64,000 bases of DNA, from positions 2,418,001-2,482,000 of the forward strand of contig NZ_AP024702.1 of assembly GCF_037076345.1 (NCBI RefSeq). Direction: 5' to 3'. Each line of letters starts with the position of its first letter. Positions within the stretch are counted from its first letter, which is position 1. Positions 46,502 to 56,318 of this stretch are shown here, one piece after another. Source of the DNA: Haloferula helveola. Its GTDB lineage: Bacteria; Verrucomicrobiota; Verrucomicrobiia; Verrucomicrobiales; Akkermansiaceae. The notes beneath the pieces are model-generated. The model worked only from the letters and a program-made list of their open reading frames with translations. It had not been told where the DNA came from and made no database searches. The translations under genes and the position numbers were made by a program.

Positions 46502-49500
46502 ATGCGCTTTTTCCTGATCATCACCGTGCTTCTCGGCATGCCGGCGGCGTCCCTCGCGGAGGCCGAGGCGGACCTGCTCGTGGCCTTCGACAACTCGTAC
46601 ACCGACGGCGTCGGTGGCGATGAGAACGCGAAGGTACTCACCGCCAATGCCGTCGCGGCTTCCAACTACATCAACCAGGTCAGCGGCAGCCCGGCCCGCA
46701 TGCGGGTCTGCGGCTATCACAAGACCTGGTGGCAGGGGAACCGTTCGACCCTCGGTGGCTACGTCAATTGGTTGAACAACTACGGCGACAGCGAGCTGAA
46801 CGACGTGACCTCCGCTGCCGATGCGGCGGGTGCCGACCTCGTTGCCTACATTTGCCAGGGCACCGACACCGGGATCGCCGCGGTCGCCCAGCAGCCGGGC
46901 CGCTACGCCGCCTATCAGCCGAACTCCTTCTGGAACAACATCGTCGCCCACGAGTCCGGCGGCCACAACTATGGCCTGGATCACCGGGTCGGCCGGGCAG
47001 ACCCGAAGACCATCATGCTGCACAACTACTGCGGTGGCGGTTCCCAAGGGTATTTCTCCAACCCCAACATCTGGCTCAACGGCGTCCAGCTGATCGGAGA
47101 AGGGAGCTGTCTCGGCACCGCGCTCCAGGGAGGCGACGCCGTCGCCAACCTCTCAAACGCCGCCCAAGGCGTGGCCGATCGCAGGGAGCGTGTGGTCTGG
47201 GGCTCGTATCGCGGCGCGATCACCCACCGCTGGCAGTTCAATCAAGCCGCGGGCGCCGCGCCGGCGGGGACGTCGATCGGCGGAACGGGCGGCACGGCTT
47301 ACGTGCGCGGCAATGGAGCGACGTTCACCGGCACGGCGCTTCGTCTGCCCGGCGGGACGACCGGCAATGCGGCCGGCAGCTCGATCGCCGCTTACATCGA
47401 TCTGCCCAACGGAATGTTCTCGGGGATGCCGAACTGGACGCTCGAGATCTGGGCCACGCCGCTTTCGGGAAAGACCTGGATGCGTGTGGTCGACATCGGC
47501 CGTCCGGCCGAGGCCGGCGATGGTACGGGCGCGGCGGGCGAATACACGCCGACCGCTTCAAGCCCCGCACCCGGTGTCACCAGTGGCTCCGACCAGATCG
47601 GATTGAGCGCCGCCATGGGTGGTGCCAGCCTCAACAATCAGCGATTGATCACCGGTGTAAACGGAACCTATCAGACCGATGATTCCAACCTGGGCACGAC
47701 GGCCGGAGAGATTCATCACTACGCCATCACGTTCGGTGGAGGCACCATCAAGTGGTATCGCGATGGCACCCTGATCAAGACCCGCAGCGTCAGCTTCAGC
47801 TCTGCCGACCTCGAGGACGTCAACAACTGGCTCGGCCGCTCATTGTGGAGCAACGATCAGATGGCCCACATGGATTACCATGACGTCCGCGTCCAAAGCC
47901 TGGCGCTCAATGACAGGCAGGTCGCTGCGAACTACCTGATGGGCCCGAACGACTCGGTCGTCACGCTGTGGGCGAATGATCCGTTCGGCAGCTCGGGATT
48001 CGTCAACGGCAGTTGGGAATACGGCCAGTCCACCCCGAACCCGACCCAGGACTATGAGATCGGTGAGTTGACCCTGCGCACTCCCGCCAACTCGTCGAAC
48101 AACTCCTTCCCGGGCAAATCGCTCGCCATCACCGGCGGCGGCACGATGCTCATCAAGAGCACCGCCGCGCGCACCACCACGGTGAACGACCTGCGCCTTG
48201 CGGGTAGCACGATCTCAAACGCGGGCAGCGGCACGCAGACGCTTGCCGGGAACATCACCATGGCGACGGCCACCGAGAATTACATTCGCGGCGCGAACGG
48301 CGACCTGGTGATTTCCGCCAATATCTCGGGCGGCGTGGGAGGGGGTGGAATGCACTACTCGGAGAACACCATCACCTTGACCGGCGACAACTCGGGATAC
48401 CACGGCGCCACCATCATCGGCGACGGACGTGCCACCAAGTTGAGAATCAGTGATGAGACCAACCTCGGCGGCAATCCTACTTTCAAGGGCGGAGCATGGC
48501 TCCAGTTCAACCGGGGTACGCTCGAGACCACGCAGACGCTGACCCTCGACGATCCCAACCGCGGCATCTTCTTCGACGTCAACGGCGGCACCTTCAATGT
48601 CACCACGGGCACGCTCACCATCGACTGTGAACTGACCGGACCGAGTGTGACCGCCGGTTCGCTGGCCAAGCAGGGTCCGGGCTCCCTGATCCTGAACAGC
48701 CCCAGCAGCACCTTCAACGGCGTGGTCTACGTCGACTCCGGCAGCACCACCGCCAACGACGGCATCCTCCTGGTTACCACGACCGAAGCGCTTTCCGGCG
48801 CCCGCTCACCGATCTACATCAGAAACAACAATGGCGGCAGTTCCACACTCGAACTTGCCGGCGACATCACCCTCAACAAGTGGATCGATCTTAGCGGTCG
48901 GAACAACAGCGTGCCTTCCATCCGGAACATCTCCGGCAACAACACGATGCAGGGTGTGCTTCTACAGGCCGGTGGCGGCGACTACCGCATCCAGTCCGAC
49001 AGCGGATTGCTTACGATGACCACCGTACTGCAGTCGGCTGCGGGTGGCACCCGTACCCTAACCTTCCAGGGCGACGGCGACGTCACATTGACTTCCGCGA
49101 TTCAAAACGGCAGCGCCGACCAGATCAACGTCGTCAAGACCGGTGCCGGAACGCTGACACTTGGCGGCGCCTGCACGCACACCGGCAGTGTGACCGTGAG
49201 TGGCGGCACGCTGTTTGCCAATCCCGGCAACGGGGCCACCAACCGCGCCATGAGCTACGTGAGCGGGATCACCGTCAACGACGGGGCCATCCTCAAGGCC
49301 GGTCCGAACGGGCTCTTCGGTTGGAACGGAACGCAGACCAAGCCGATCACGGTGAATGCCGGTGGCCTGCTCACCACCGATGCCAGTGATACCGATGTCA
49401 ACGTCGGCACGGTCACCCTGGCAGGCGGCACCCTGGCAGGTGGACCCAGCACCGCGTGGGGTTCGTGGAACTTCAAGCGCGTCGCGGGCGCCAAGCTGCG

Positions 49501-50641
49501 GGTGACAGCCGACTCTTCGGTCACGGCGCTCAATGTCGGTCTCGGTACGGGGAATGCGATCGACATCGACCCCGGCCGGACGCTCACGTTCAGCGGGTCC
49601 ATCACCGACCTGTCGAGCGAAGGTACCTGCGCACTTACCAAGAACGGCGGCAGCGGGACGCTCGTCCTTTCCGGCACCAATACCTACACCGGGCCGACCT
49701 TGCTCGACACGGGCACGACGCTGGTTAACGGCTCGCTGGGCAACACCACCGTCACCGTCGCAAGCGCCGCCACCCTTGGCGGCACCGGTACGATAGCCGG
49801 GCCGGTCACGATCAACGGCACCCACAGTCCCGGGGCGAGTGCGGGCGAGCAGGACTTCGGTGGCACGCTCGATTATGGAGCCGCTTCGGTCCTGAAGTGG
49901 GAACTTACCGCCAACAGCGTTTCCCCCGGAAGCTTCGATCAGGTCTCTGCCTCCGGTGCCGTTACGATTGCCTCCGGCGCGGCGCTCGATGTCTCATTCA
50001 ATGCTCCGGGCAGCGGTGTCGCCTTCGATGACATCTTCTGGACGCAAGTCCGCTCGTGGACGGTGCTGACAGGCTCCAGCGTCAGTGGCAGCTTCACCCT
50101 CGGAGCGGTCAGCAATGATCCCGGCGGACGAATCCTTACCGACTATGGAACGCTCGCCCTCCAGCAAGACGCGACTTCGGTTACCCTCGTCTTCACACCG
50201 GACATCACCCCGACCGAGGCATGGCGGCAGGCGAATTTCGGAGTCGACTGGGACAACCTTGCCGTGTCCGGCGACGACATCGACGTCGAGAAGGACGGCA
50301 ACGTGAACGTGATCGAATACGCAACCGGCACCGACCCGAACCTCGCGAATGGATCTCCCGTCCAAGGCACCACCGCCGGCGGCAAACTGAAGATTTCCTT
50401 CAACCGCAACACCGCGGCCACCGACCTGATTCTCATCGTCACCGTCTCCGACGGACTTGACGGCGGCTGGACGGAAATCGCCCGCAGTGAGAACGGCGCG
50501 GCCTTCGTCGCCACCGACCCAAGTGCGCTGGTGAGCGAGACGGGCACCGGCGACATCCGGGCCGTTGAGGTGACCGATGTCGTTACCGTCAACGATCCCG
50601 CCCACCCGAAGCGCTTCATGCGGCTCAAGGTCCTCCGCTGA
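46502..50641 (+). CDS. Large secreted protein: metalloprotease-like domain, LamG domain and autotransporter-type beta-strand repeats
   Basis: A 1379-residue protein from ATG 46502. The signal peptide covers residues 1-19. A reprolysin-like domain spans about 22-240, with the zinc site HESGGHNYGLDH (150-161), which has one residue more than the standard HExxHxxGxxH. A LamG/concanavalin-like sandwich follows at about 245-480 (WRFNQAAGA, LEIWATPLSGKTW, WYRDGTLIKTRSV). Then come many autotransporter-associated beta-strand repeats (about 520-1200; for example GAGTLTLGGACTHTGSVTV and GTLVLSGTNTYTGPTLLD). The C-terminal module is AWRQANFGVDW ... NVIEYATGTDPN, recurrent in exported Verrucomicrobia proteins. 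No PEP-CTERM or autotransporter barrel is seen, so the mode of surface attachment is unclear. Confidence 0.85.
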   Translation: MRFFLIITVLLGMPAASLAEAEADLLVAFDNSYTDGVGGDENAKVLTANAVAASNYINQVSGSPARMRVCGYHKTWWQGNRSTLGGYVNWLNNYGDSELNDVTSAADAAGADLVAYICQGTDTGIAAVAQQPGRYAAYQPNSFWNNIVAHESGGHNYGLDHRVGRADPKTIMLHNYCGGGSQGYFSNPNIWLNGVQLIGEGSCLGTALQGGDAVANLSNAAQGVADRRERVVWGSYRGAITHRWQFNQAAGAAPAGTSIGGTGGTAYVRGNGATFTGTALRLPGGTTGNAAGSSIAAYIDLPNGMFSGMPNWTLEIWATPLSGKTWMRVVDIGRPAEAGDGTGAAGEYTPTASSPAPGVTSGSDQIGLSAAMGGASLNNQRLITGVNGTYQTDDSNLGTTAGEIHHYAITFGGGTIKWYRDGTLIKTRSVSFSSADLEDVNNWLGRSLWSNDQMAHMDYHDVRVQSLALNDRQVAANYLMGPNDSVVTLWANDPFGSSGFVNGSWEYGQSTPNPTQDYEIGELTLRTPANSSNNSFPGKSLAITGGGTMLIKSTAARTTTVNDLRLAGSTISNAGSGTQTLAGNITMATATENYIRGANGDLVISANISGGVGGGGMHYSENTITLTGDNSGYHGATIIGDGRATKLRISDETNLGGNPTFKGGAWLQFNRGTLETTQTLTLDDPNRGIFFDVNGGTFNVTTGTLTIDCELTGPSVTAGSLAKQGPGSLILNSPSSTFNGVVYVDSGSTTANDGILLVTTTEALSGARSPIYIRNNNGGSSTLELAGDITLNKWIDLSGRNNSVPSIRNISGNNTMQGVLLQAGGGDYRIQSDSGLLTMTTVLQSAAGGTRTLTFQGDGDVTLTSAIQNGSADQINVVKTGAGTLTLGGACTHTGSVTVSGGTLFANPGNGATNRAMSYVSGITVNDGAILKAGPNGLFGWNGTQTKPITVNAGGLLTTDASDTDVNVGTVTLAGGTLAGGPSTAWGSWNFKRVAGAKLRVTADSSVTALNVGLGTGNAIDIDPGRTLTFSGSITDLSSEGTCALTKNGGSGTLVLSGTNTYTGPTLLDTGTTLVNGSLGNTTVTVASAATLGGTGTIAGPVTINGTHSPGASAGEQDFGGTLDYGAASVLKWELTANSVSPGSFDQVSASGAVTIASGAALDVSFNAPGSGVAFDDIFWTQVRSWTVLTGSSVSGSFTLGAVSNDPGGRILTDYGTLALQQDATSVTLVFTPDITPTEAWRQANFGVDWDNLAVSGDDIDVEKDGNVNVIEYATGTDPNLANGSPVQGTTAGGKLKISFNRNTAATDLILIVTVSDGLDGGWTEIARSENGAAFVATDPSALVSETGTGDIRAVEVTDVVTVNDPAHPKRFMRLKVLR

Positions 50642-50730
50642 ACTCCTTTCCGATCTGCTCGCGCTTCCAGCCAGAAATTTTCGCCGAGAATGTCGGAAGA
50701 CCGCATCGAACCGCGTTCTTCCGGCAAAAG

Positions 50731-50762
50731 CTCCCCATTCTACGCGAAGCGGTGAATGGGAG
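50731..50762 (+). promoter_or_regulatory. Hairpin upstream of the DUF1593 gene
   Basis: CTCCCCATTC (50731-50740) and GAATGGGAG (50754-50762) form a stem with one bulged C. It lies 80 bp before the next start and 90 bp after the previous stop. Terminator and leader functions are both possible. Confidence 0.4.
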
Positions 50763-50842
50763 ACGCCCCCCGAAAACCCACGACGGCCACTTCAAGCAAT
50801 GGCCTGCTCAGCAAGCCCCTCGTCAAGCGAGGGAAGGAACCC

Positions 50843-53800
50843 ATGAAACCCGAAAGAACATCCCCCTTGGGGCACTGCGCACTCGTGCTCCTGCTTTCCC
50901 TCACACCGTTCGGTGCTCACGCCCAGAACCAGGTGACCGGAACGCCTATCGGTCATACCGGCTCGTACGGGAACAATCCGGCAACCGAGATCGGGGCGGC
51001 ACTCGATGGCGACCTTGCGACCTTTGTCGACGCGGCGTCCGGATCCGGCGGTTATGTCGGTTATGACGTGGGGGCGGGCAATGAGGTCAACCTCGGGCTG
51101 GTTTGCTATGCTCCAAGAACGGGATCGGGATTCCCGGCCCGGATGGTGGGCGGGGAAATCCGGGGATCGAATGATCCGACCCTGGCCAGCTATACCACCC
51201 TCGCCACGATCGCCACGGCACCCGCGGAAGGGGTCAGGACCTTGTTGCCGATCTCCTCGGACTTGAGCTTCCGGTATGTCTATTACGCGAGCCCCGTCGA
51301 CGGCTACTGCAACATCGCCGAGCTGGAATTCTACGAAGACATCAAACTGAGCAGTGCCACGCCGATCGGCCATGCGGGCTCCTTCAACAATGATCCTGCC
51401 ACCACGATCACCGCGGCGCTCGACAGCAACCTGCTGACCTTCGTCGATGCCCCGACCGCATCGGGCGGCTATGTCGGATACGATTTCGGAGCGGGCAACG
51501 AAAAGAGCCTCGGCTGGGTCACGTTCGCTCCCAGACCGGGATTCGCGGGGAGGATGGTCGGAGGGGAAATCCGGGGATCGAACAGCGCGACCCTGACCCC
51601 CTACACCACTCTGGGCACCATCGCCACGGCACCCGCCGACGGGATCACGACCGGTTTGCCCATCCCATCGACAGCAAGCTTCCGGTATGTTTGGTACAGC
51701 GCTCCTGCGGACAGCTACTGCAACCTCGCCGAAATCACCTTTTATGGCGACATCCCCACCTTGAGCGACCTGACGATCGACACGGGTTCGCTGACTTTCG
51801 AAGAGGGCCGCTTCAACTACAAGGTGTTCATCGCCGGCGCGGCCTCGTCGGTCAATCTCACCGCGACTCCCGCGAATGGCGGCCATACGGTCACCAATGG
51901 CGGCAACATCAACATCCCGCTGACCGGCGGCCGCGGCATGGGGAAAATCGAAGTGTCCGATGGCACGACCACGACCCTCTACACCGTCGAAGTCATCGCC
52001 GCCACGCACCACTATCCATTTGAAGGAAATGCAAACGATCTGGCGGGTGGCGCCCATGGCACGCTCCAGGGTGGCGCCTCTATCAGTAACGGTGCGCTGG
52101 TGACTGCCGCACAGGGCCAATACCTTTCGTTCGATCCGGACGCTTTCGATTTCGACTCCTATGATGCCATCACGCTGGAAGCTTTCGTGACCACGTCCTA
52201 CGGGCAGAACTCAGGCAAATGGACCTATCTTATGCATTTCGGCAATGAGGGCGGAGCTCGTGGCTATTTTGTCGGCCTGACGCGCACCGATAACAATTCG
52301 GTGTGTGAATATTCCGGGCCTGGCTATCACGAGACCGGAATCATCGATACGGTGATTCTGAGACCGGAAATCGATGACGGCCAATTCCACCATGTCGTCA
52401 GCGTCCTGACGGAGAAAGGGCTCAGTTTTTATCTCGATGGAGAACTCTACGGGTATCTGCCCCGCAACGGCCCCTTCCCGATCAACACGGGTACCGCCAC
52501 CAAACTGGCGACCTTGGCGCGGGGAGCATGGCTGGCCGACCCCACCTGGATTGGGGAAATCCATGAATTCAACGTTTACCGCGGCTCCATGGATGCCGCG
52601 ACAGTCGAGGCTCGTTCCACCAGTTTGGTGATCGAAGAACCGACTCCCGATCTGGAAGACGGCACCTACACGATCATCAACCGAAACAGCGGCAAGGCGC
52701 TGGATATCTTCGGAGCGGTCGCCTCCGACGGCGCCAACGTGGTGCAATGGGCACCCAACGGCGGCGACAATCAGAAATGGGTTGTGGAGCACCTCACCGG
52801 TGACACGTATTCCATCAGGAGTGCCTTGGATTACGCCTTCTCGCTCGATGTCTTCGGATGGAGCACGGTGGATGGCGGCGACATCAAAACCTGGACTCAC
52901 GGAGGCGGAGCCAACCAGCAATGGGTGATCCAATCCAGAGGTGACATCTACAACACCTTTACCGTCGGCTCGGTGCACAGCGGCAAAGTGCTGGATGTCG
53001 TCAACCTGTCGTTCGCCGACGGTGCCAACGTCCAGCAATGGACGAACACCGGCAGCTTGAACCAGGAGTGGTATTTCGAACCGGTTACTCCTTCGGTTCC
53101 GACGAATCTGGTCGTCACGACCGAGGACGGCCTCGTCACCCTCACCTGGGACGAGCAGCCGGGATCGACGCGGTTCAACATCATGCGTGATAGCGGGTCG
53201 GGTTATGTGACCATTGCGACCGGCGTTCTGGGCAACACCTTCTATGACAGCACGGCAGCAGGCGGCACGAACTACGACTACAAGGTGACCGCCGTCAGCT
53301 CCATGACGGAAAGCGGTGCCTCCACGGCGGCCAATGTCACTCCTCTCACGCCCGAACAGCAGTGGCGCATGGACGAGTTCGGTACGATCGACGAAACCGG
53401 CCCCTACGCGGACGATGCGGACTTCGATCTCGACGGCGCCAGCAACGAGCTCGAGCGCTACTTTTACATGAACCCGCTGGTCAGCGATACCGACCTCCTG
53501 CCGCTGTTCGATTTGTCCGGGCCCAATCTCAGCCTCACCTACCGCAAGGCGAAGTCCGTTCCCGACCTGAATCTCACGGTGGAAGAAGGCGACCTCGTCG
53601 GCCCTTGGTCTCCAGCCGCCGGCACGACCGAGATCCTGAGCGAAGACGACATGGTGCAGGAGCTGCGCTTCACCGCGCCCGTGGGAGCGGATCCCAAGAA
53701 ATTCTTCCGGGTCCGCGCCGAAGAAGCGGACCGCCCCCGGGTTATCGTGACCACCGACGGCGAAGAGGACGACCAAGCCTCGATGGTGCGCTTCCTTCTC

Positions 53801-55093
53801 ACCAGCAACGAATTCGACGTCGAAGCGATCGTGAGCAGCAGCTCCCAGTTCCACTGGGTCGGCGGAACCGGCTGGAACGCGTTTCACCGGACTGAATGGT
53901 TCAAGGAGTACATCGCGCTGTATGGGCAGGTCTACGACAACCTGGTGCTCCATGACCCCAACTACCCCTCGCCTGAGTTCCTGCTCAGCCGCAGCAAGGT
54001 CGGCAACATCAGTGCCGTCGGTGAATACAACACCCGCACCGAAGGGGCCGAGTTCATCGTGGACATCCTCCTTGATGACACCGACCCGCGTCCCGTCTGG
54101 GTGCAGGCATGGGGTGGCTGCAACACGCTCGCGGCCGCGCTCAAGATCATCCAGGACGACCACCCGGCACGCATGGCGGAAGTCGCCGCCAAGCTCCGCC
54201 TCTTTCTGATCTGGGAACAGGACCAGAGCTACAAGGACTACATCTATCCGAACTGGGAATCACTGAACATCCCGACGATCATTTCCGACCAGTTCGACTG
54301 CATCGCCTACGAATGGGGGAACGACCTTCCGGATTCACTGAAGGCCAGCCATTTCAACTCACCCTGGGCATCGACCAACATCGTCACCGGTCACGGTGCG
54401 CTCTGCGCCGCCTACGTGAACAGCGGCGGAGCCTTCAACGCGGAAGGCGACTCACCGGCGTTCCTGCACACCATTCCCAACGGCCTGCGCAGCATGGAAT
54501 CGCCAGGCTTCGGCGGGTGGGGCGGTCGCTACGTCAATGTGCCCGGCCGCAACAATGTCTGGATGGATCCGCGGCCCGCCGCCGGCGGCACCTGGAACTA
54601 TCCGAACCCGGCGGCCGGGGAGTGGCGGTCGATTCACAACAGCTGGGCGAAGACGCTGCTCGGCTACGCCAAGCCGGACCGCGAGCAATACTTCAAGCCC
54701 ATCTGGCGCTGGATGGACGACGCGCAGAACGACCTCGCCGCGCGCGCCGACTGGTGCGTGATGGACTACGCGTCCGCCAACCACCACCCGGTCGTCCGGC
54801 TGAAGACGCCGCTCGATATCGATGCCGTCCCCGGGCAGGTGGTGACACTCGATGCCACCCCCACCAGCGATCCCGATGGCGACGCGCTGAGCTTCATGTG
54901 GTGGAACTACTTCGAGGCCGATTCCTACCCGGGAGCCGCCCTGCCTTCCACTCCCTCATCGACGGCCACCATCGCGGTTCCCGCCGGTGCGGTCCCCGGG
55001 AACACGATCCACATGATCTGCGAGGTGACGGATGGCGGGTCACCGAGTCTGACGCGTTACCAGCGGGTGGTGGTTCACGTGGTGGCTCCCTGA
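50843..55093 (+). CDS. Secreted multidomain protein with DUF1593 (Sde182 nucleoside-hydrolase-like) domain
   Basis: A 1416-residue protein from ATG 50843, which has a good GAGGGAAGGA ribosome site. In order it has a signal peptide (1-28), two tandem discoidin-like units of about 140 residues each (both containing GGYVGYD, ARMVGGEIRGSN/GRMVGGEIRGSN and YCN.AE..FY), a cadherin-like sandwich (about 308-390), a LamG domain (about 392-600) and a ricin-type lectin (about 610-750; GKALDIFGAVASDGANVVQW, GKVLDVVNLSFADGANVQQW). A fibronectin III domain (about 755-840) and the WRMDEFG linker module follow. Then DUF1593 (about 970-1320) begins with PRVIVTTDGEEDDQASMVRFLL, and an Ig-like C-terminal domain ends the protein. 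It is likely a glycan-binding hydrolase at the cell surface. Confidence 0.85.
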   Translation: MKPERTSPLGHCALVLLLSLTPFGAHAQNQVTGTPIGHTGSYGNNPATEIGAALDGDLATFVDAASGSGGYVGYDVGAGNEVNLGLVCYAPRTGSGFPARMVGGEIRGSNDPTLASYTTLATIATAPAEGVRTLLPISSDLSFRYVYYASPVDGYCNIAELEFYEDIKLSSATPIGHAGSFNNDPATTITAALDSNLLTFVDAPTASGGYVGYDFGAGNEKSLGWVTFAPRPGFAGRMVGGEIRGSNSATLTPYTTLGTIATAPADGITTGLPIPSTASFRYVWYSAPADSYCNLAEITFYGDIPTLSDLTIDTGSLTFEEGRFNYKVFIAGAASSVNLTATPANGGHTVTNGGNINIPLTGGRGMGKIEVSDGTTTTLYTVEVIAATHHYPFEGNANDLAGGAHGTLQGGASISNGALVTAAQGQYLSFDPDAFDFDSYDAITLEAFVTTSYGQNSGKWTYLMHFGNEGGARGYFVGLTRTDNNSVCEYSGPGYHETGIIDTVILRPEIDDGQFHHVVSVLTEKGLSFYLDGELYGYLPRNGPFPINTGTATKLATLARGAWLADPTWIGEIHEFNVYRGSMDAATVEARSTSLVIEEPTPDLEDGTYTIINRNSGKALDIFGAVASDGANVVQWAPNGGDNQKWVVEHLTGDTYSIRSALDYAFSLDVFGWSTVDGGDIKTWTHGGGANQQWVIQSRGDIYNTFTVGSVHSGKVLDVVNLSFADGANVQQWTNTGSLNQEWYFEPVTPSVPTNLVVTTEDGLVTLTWDEQPGSTRFNIMRDSGSGYVTIATGVLGNTFYDSTAAGGTNYDYKVTAVSSMTESGASTAANVTPLTPEQQWRMDEFGTIDETGPYADDADFDLDGASNELERYFYMNPLVSDTDLLPLFDLSGPNLSLTYRKAKSVPDLNLTVEEGDLVGPWSPAAGTTEILSEDDMVQELRFTAPVGADPKKFFRVRAEEADRPRVIVTTDGEEDDQASMVRFLLTSNEFDVEAIVSSSSQFHWVGGTGWNAFHRTEWFKEYIALYGQVYDNLVLHDPNYPSPEFLLSRSKVGNISAVGEYNTRTEGAEFIVDILLDDTDPRPVWVQAWGGCNTLAAALKIIQDDHPARMAEVAAKLRLFLIWEQDQSYKDYIYPNWESLNIPTIISDQFDCIAYEWGNDLPDSLKASHFNSPWASTNIVTGHGALCAAYVNSGGAFNAEGDSPAFLHTIPNGLRSMESPGFGGWGGRYVNVPGRNNVWMDPRPAAGGTWNYPNPAAGEWRSIHNSWAKTLLGYAKPDREQYFKPIWRWMDDAQNDLAARADWCVMDYASANHHPVVRLKTPLDIDAVPGQVVTLDATPTSDPDGDALSFMWWNYFEADSYPGAALPSTPSSTATIAVPAGAVPGNTIHMICEVTDGGSPSLTRYQRVVVHVVAP

Positions 55094-55258
55094 GCCAGGA
55101 GTCCCGCCCCAGCCCTTGAGGAAGGCAGTCGAACTCCGCGTGGAAGGGGTTAGACGTGATTCCAGACGCCGACCGAGCCGAATCGGGTCGAGCGGATCGA
55201 CAGCCGGTCTGTCGGAGTCGAAACCCGCCCCCGTGAGGTAGCGGGGATCACCCGAATC

Positions 55259-55274
55259 TACCCCTCGTGGAGTA
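55259..55274 (+). promoter_or_regulatory. Imperfect dyad upstream of the PEP-CTERM gene
   Basis: TACCCCTCGTGGAGTA has TACCCC/GGAGTA arms (one mismatch) around TCGT. Its centre is about 95 bp before ATG 55362. A near copy lies at 56221-56236 before the next gene. The rest of 55094-55361 shows a GGTAG/CTACC dyad (from about 55237) and no gene. Confidence 0.5.
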
Positions 55275-55361
55275 TTGAGCGGATCGGACCGTACCTGCGC
55301 ATGATTCGGGAAATCCAGAAAGCGGGAGATCCCTCTCCGGCGTCAACTGCCCGAAAAACCC

Positions 55362-56183
55362 ATGAACCACCAGCTACTCCTCCGTCTCGCCTGCGCTACC
55401 GCGATTGTGGCCTCCTCCGACGCCGCCACGCTGTTCTATGCCGACGACTTTTCCGGCAGCGACGGCAGTTTCAATGGAGCCTCCGCTCCCGAAGTCAACA
55501 CGCTCGGCGGCTCCTACGCCCTCGAGTCCTTCGGCGAACAGCAGCAGCTCTCCGGGAACTCCGCCCTGCTGGTCCGCGACCCGGGCGGCATCGCGGCCGG
55601 CCTGCGCTTCGGGGCAGCCGGCGATCGCTACAACTGGGGAACCGGCAGCACCGCCGCGACGATTCTCGCCGACGGCACCCTGCGCATCAGTTTCGACTAC
55701 GCCACCTCGAACGCGACCGACAACAACTCGTGGATCGCGTTCGGCTTCGGCACGGCCAACAGCGACCCCGCCAGCTCCGACTCCCGGACCTACAACCGCG
55801 ATGAAGCCGAATACGGCCTGCGGATCGAGGGCGACCGGGTGATCAGCTTCGTCAACGGCGGAACCGATCTGAGCAACGTGAGCTACTCAAGCATCGGCAA
55901 CAACACCTTCGTGCCGGTGACGATCGACTTCGGATTCACCTCGTTTGCCTCGGGTTCAACCGTCACTTCGGTGGTTTCGATCAACGGCACCGAATACCTC
56001 AACGAGTCCTTCACGCTGGATTCGACCGATGACTTCCGCTGGGAGATCGGCTCGAGCCCGTTCGCAGGGGGTGACAGCTTCATGGACAATCTGTCGATCG
56101 GAACGGTTCCGGAGCCGGGAACCTTCGCAGTCCTGCTCGTGGGAGCCGGCGCGACTGTCTTGCGCCGCCGCCGGCAACGCTAA
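55362..56183 (+). CDS. PEP-CTERM sorting-domain protein
   Basis: A 273-residue exported protein with a signal peptide (1-21). One beta-rich module covers about 24-245 (FYADDFSGSDGSFNGA, AAGLRFGAAGDRYNWG, ILADGTLRISFDYATSN, NNSWIAFGFGTANSDPAS, YGLRIEGDRVISFV, LNESFTLDSTDDFRWE). The C-terminus is VPEPGTFAVLLVGAGATVLRRRRQR: the PEP motif, a transmembrane helix and an Arg cluster, which is the exosortase-dependent signal. The module is shared with the next two genes. Confidence 0.92.
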   Translation: MNHQLLLRLACATAIVASSDAATLFYADDFSGSDGSFNGASAPEVNTLGGSYALESFGEQQQLSGNSALLVRDPGGIAAGLRFGAAGDRYNWGTGSTAATILADGTLRISFDYATSNATDNNSWIAFGFGTANSDPASSDSRTYNRDEAEYGLRIEGDRVISFVNGGTDLSNVSYSSIGNNTFVPVTIDFGFTSFASGSTVTSVVSINGTEYLNESFTLDSTDDFRWEIGSSPFAGGDSFMDNLSIGTVPEPGTFAVLLVGAGATVLRRRRQR

Positions 56184-56207
56184 CTCCCGACCGCGCCCCG
56201 ACCTCCT

Positions 56208-56236
56208 TACCCACCATGGGTAGTCCCTTCGGAGTA
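56208..56236 (+). promoter_or_regulatory. Overlapping dyads upstream of the TSP3-repeat gene
   Basis: TACCCACCATGGGTA (56208-56222) is a perfect 5-bp dyad. It is followed without a gap by TAGTCCCTTCGGAGTA (56221-56236), arms TAGTCC/GGAGTA with one mismatch, which matches the dyad at 55259-55274. The centre of the second is about 90 bp before ATG 56319. Confidence 0.5.
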
Positions 56237-56318
56237 TAGGAGGAACCGGGCCATCCACCTACAGTCTTCAACGCTACACGACCCAACCAAGACCCATCAG
56301 GAAACCCTCAAGCAACCC

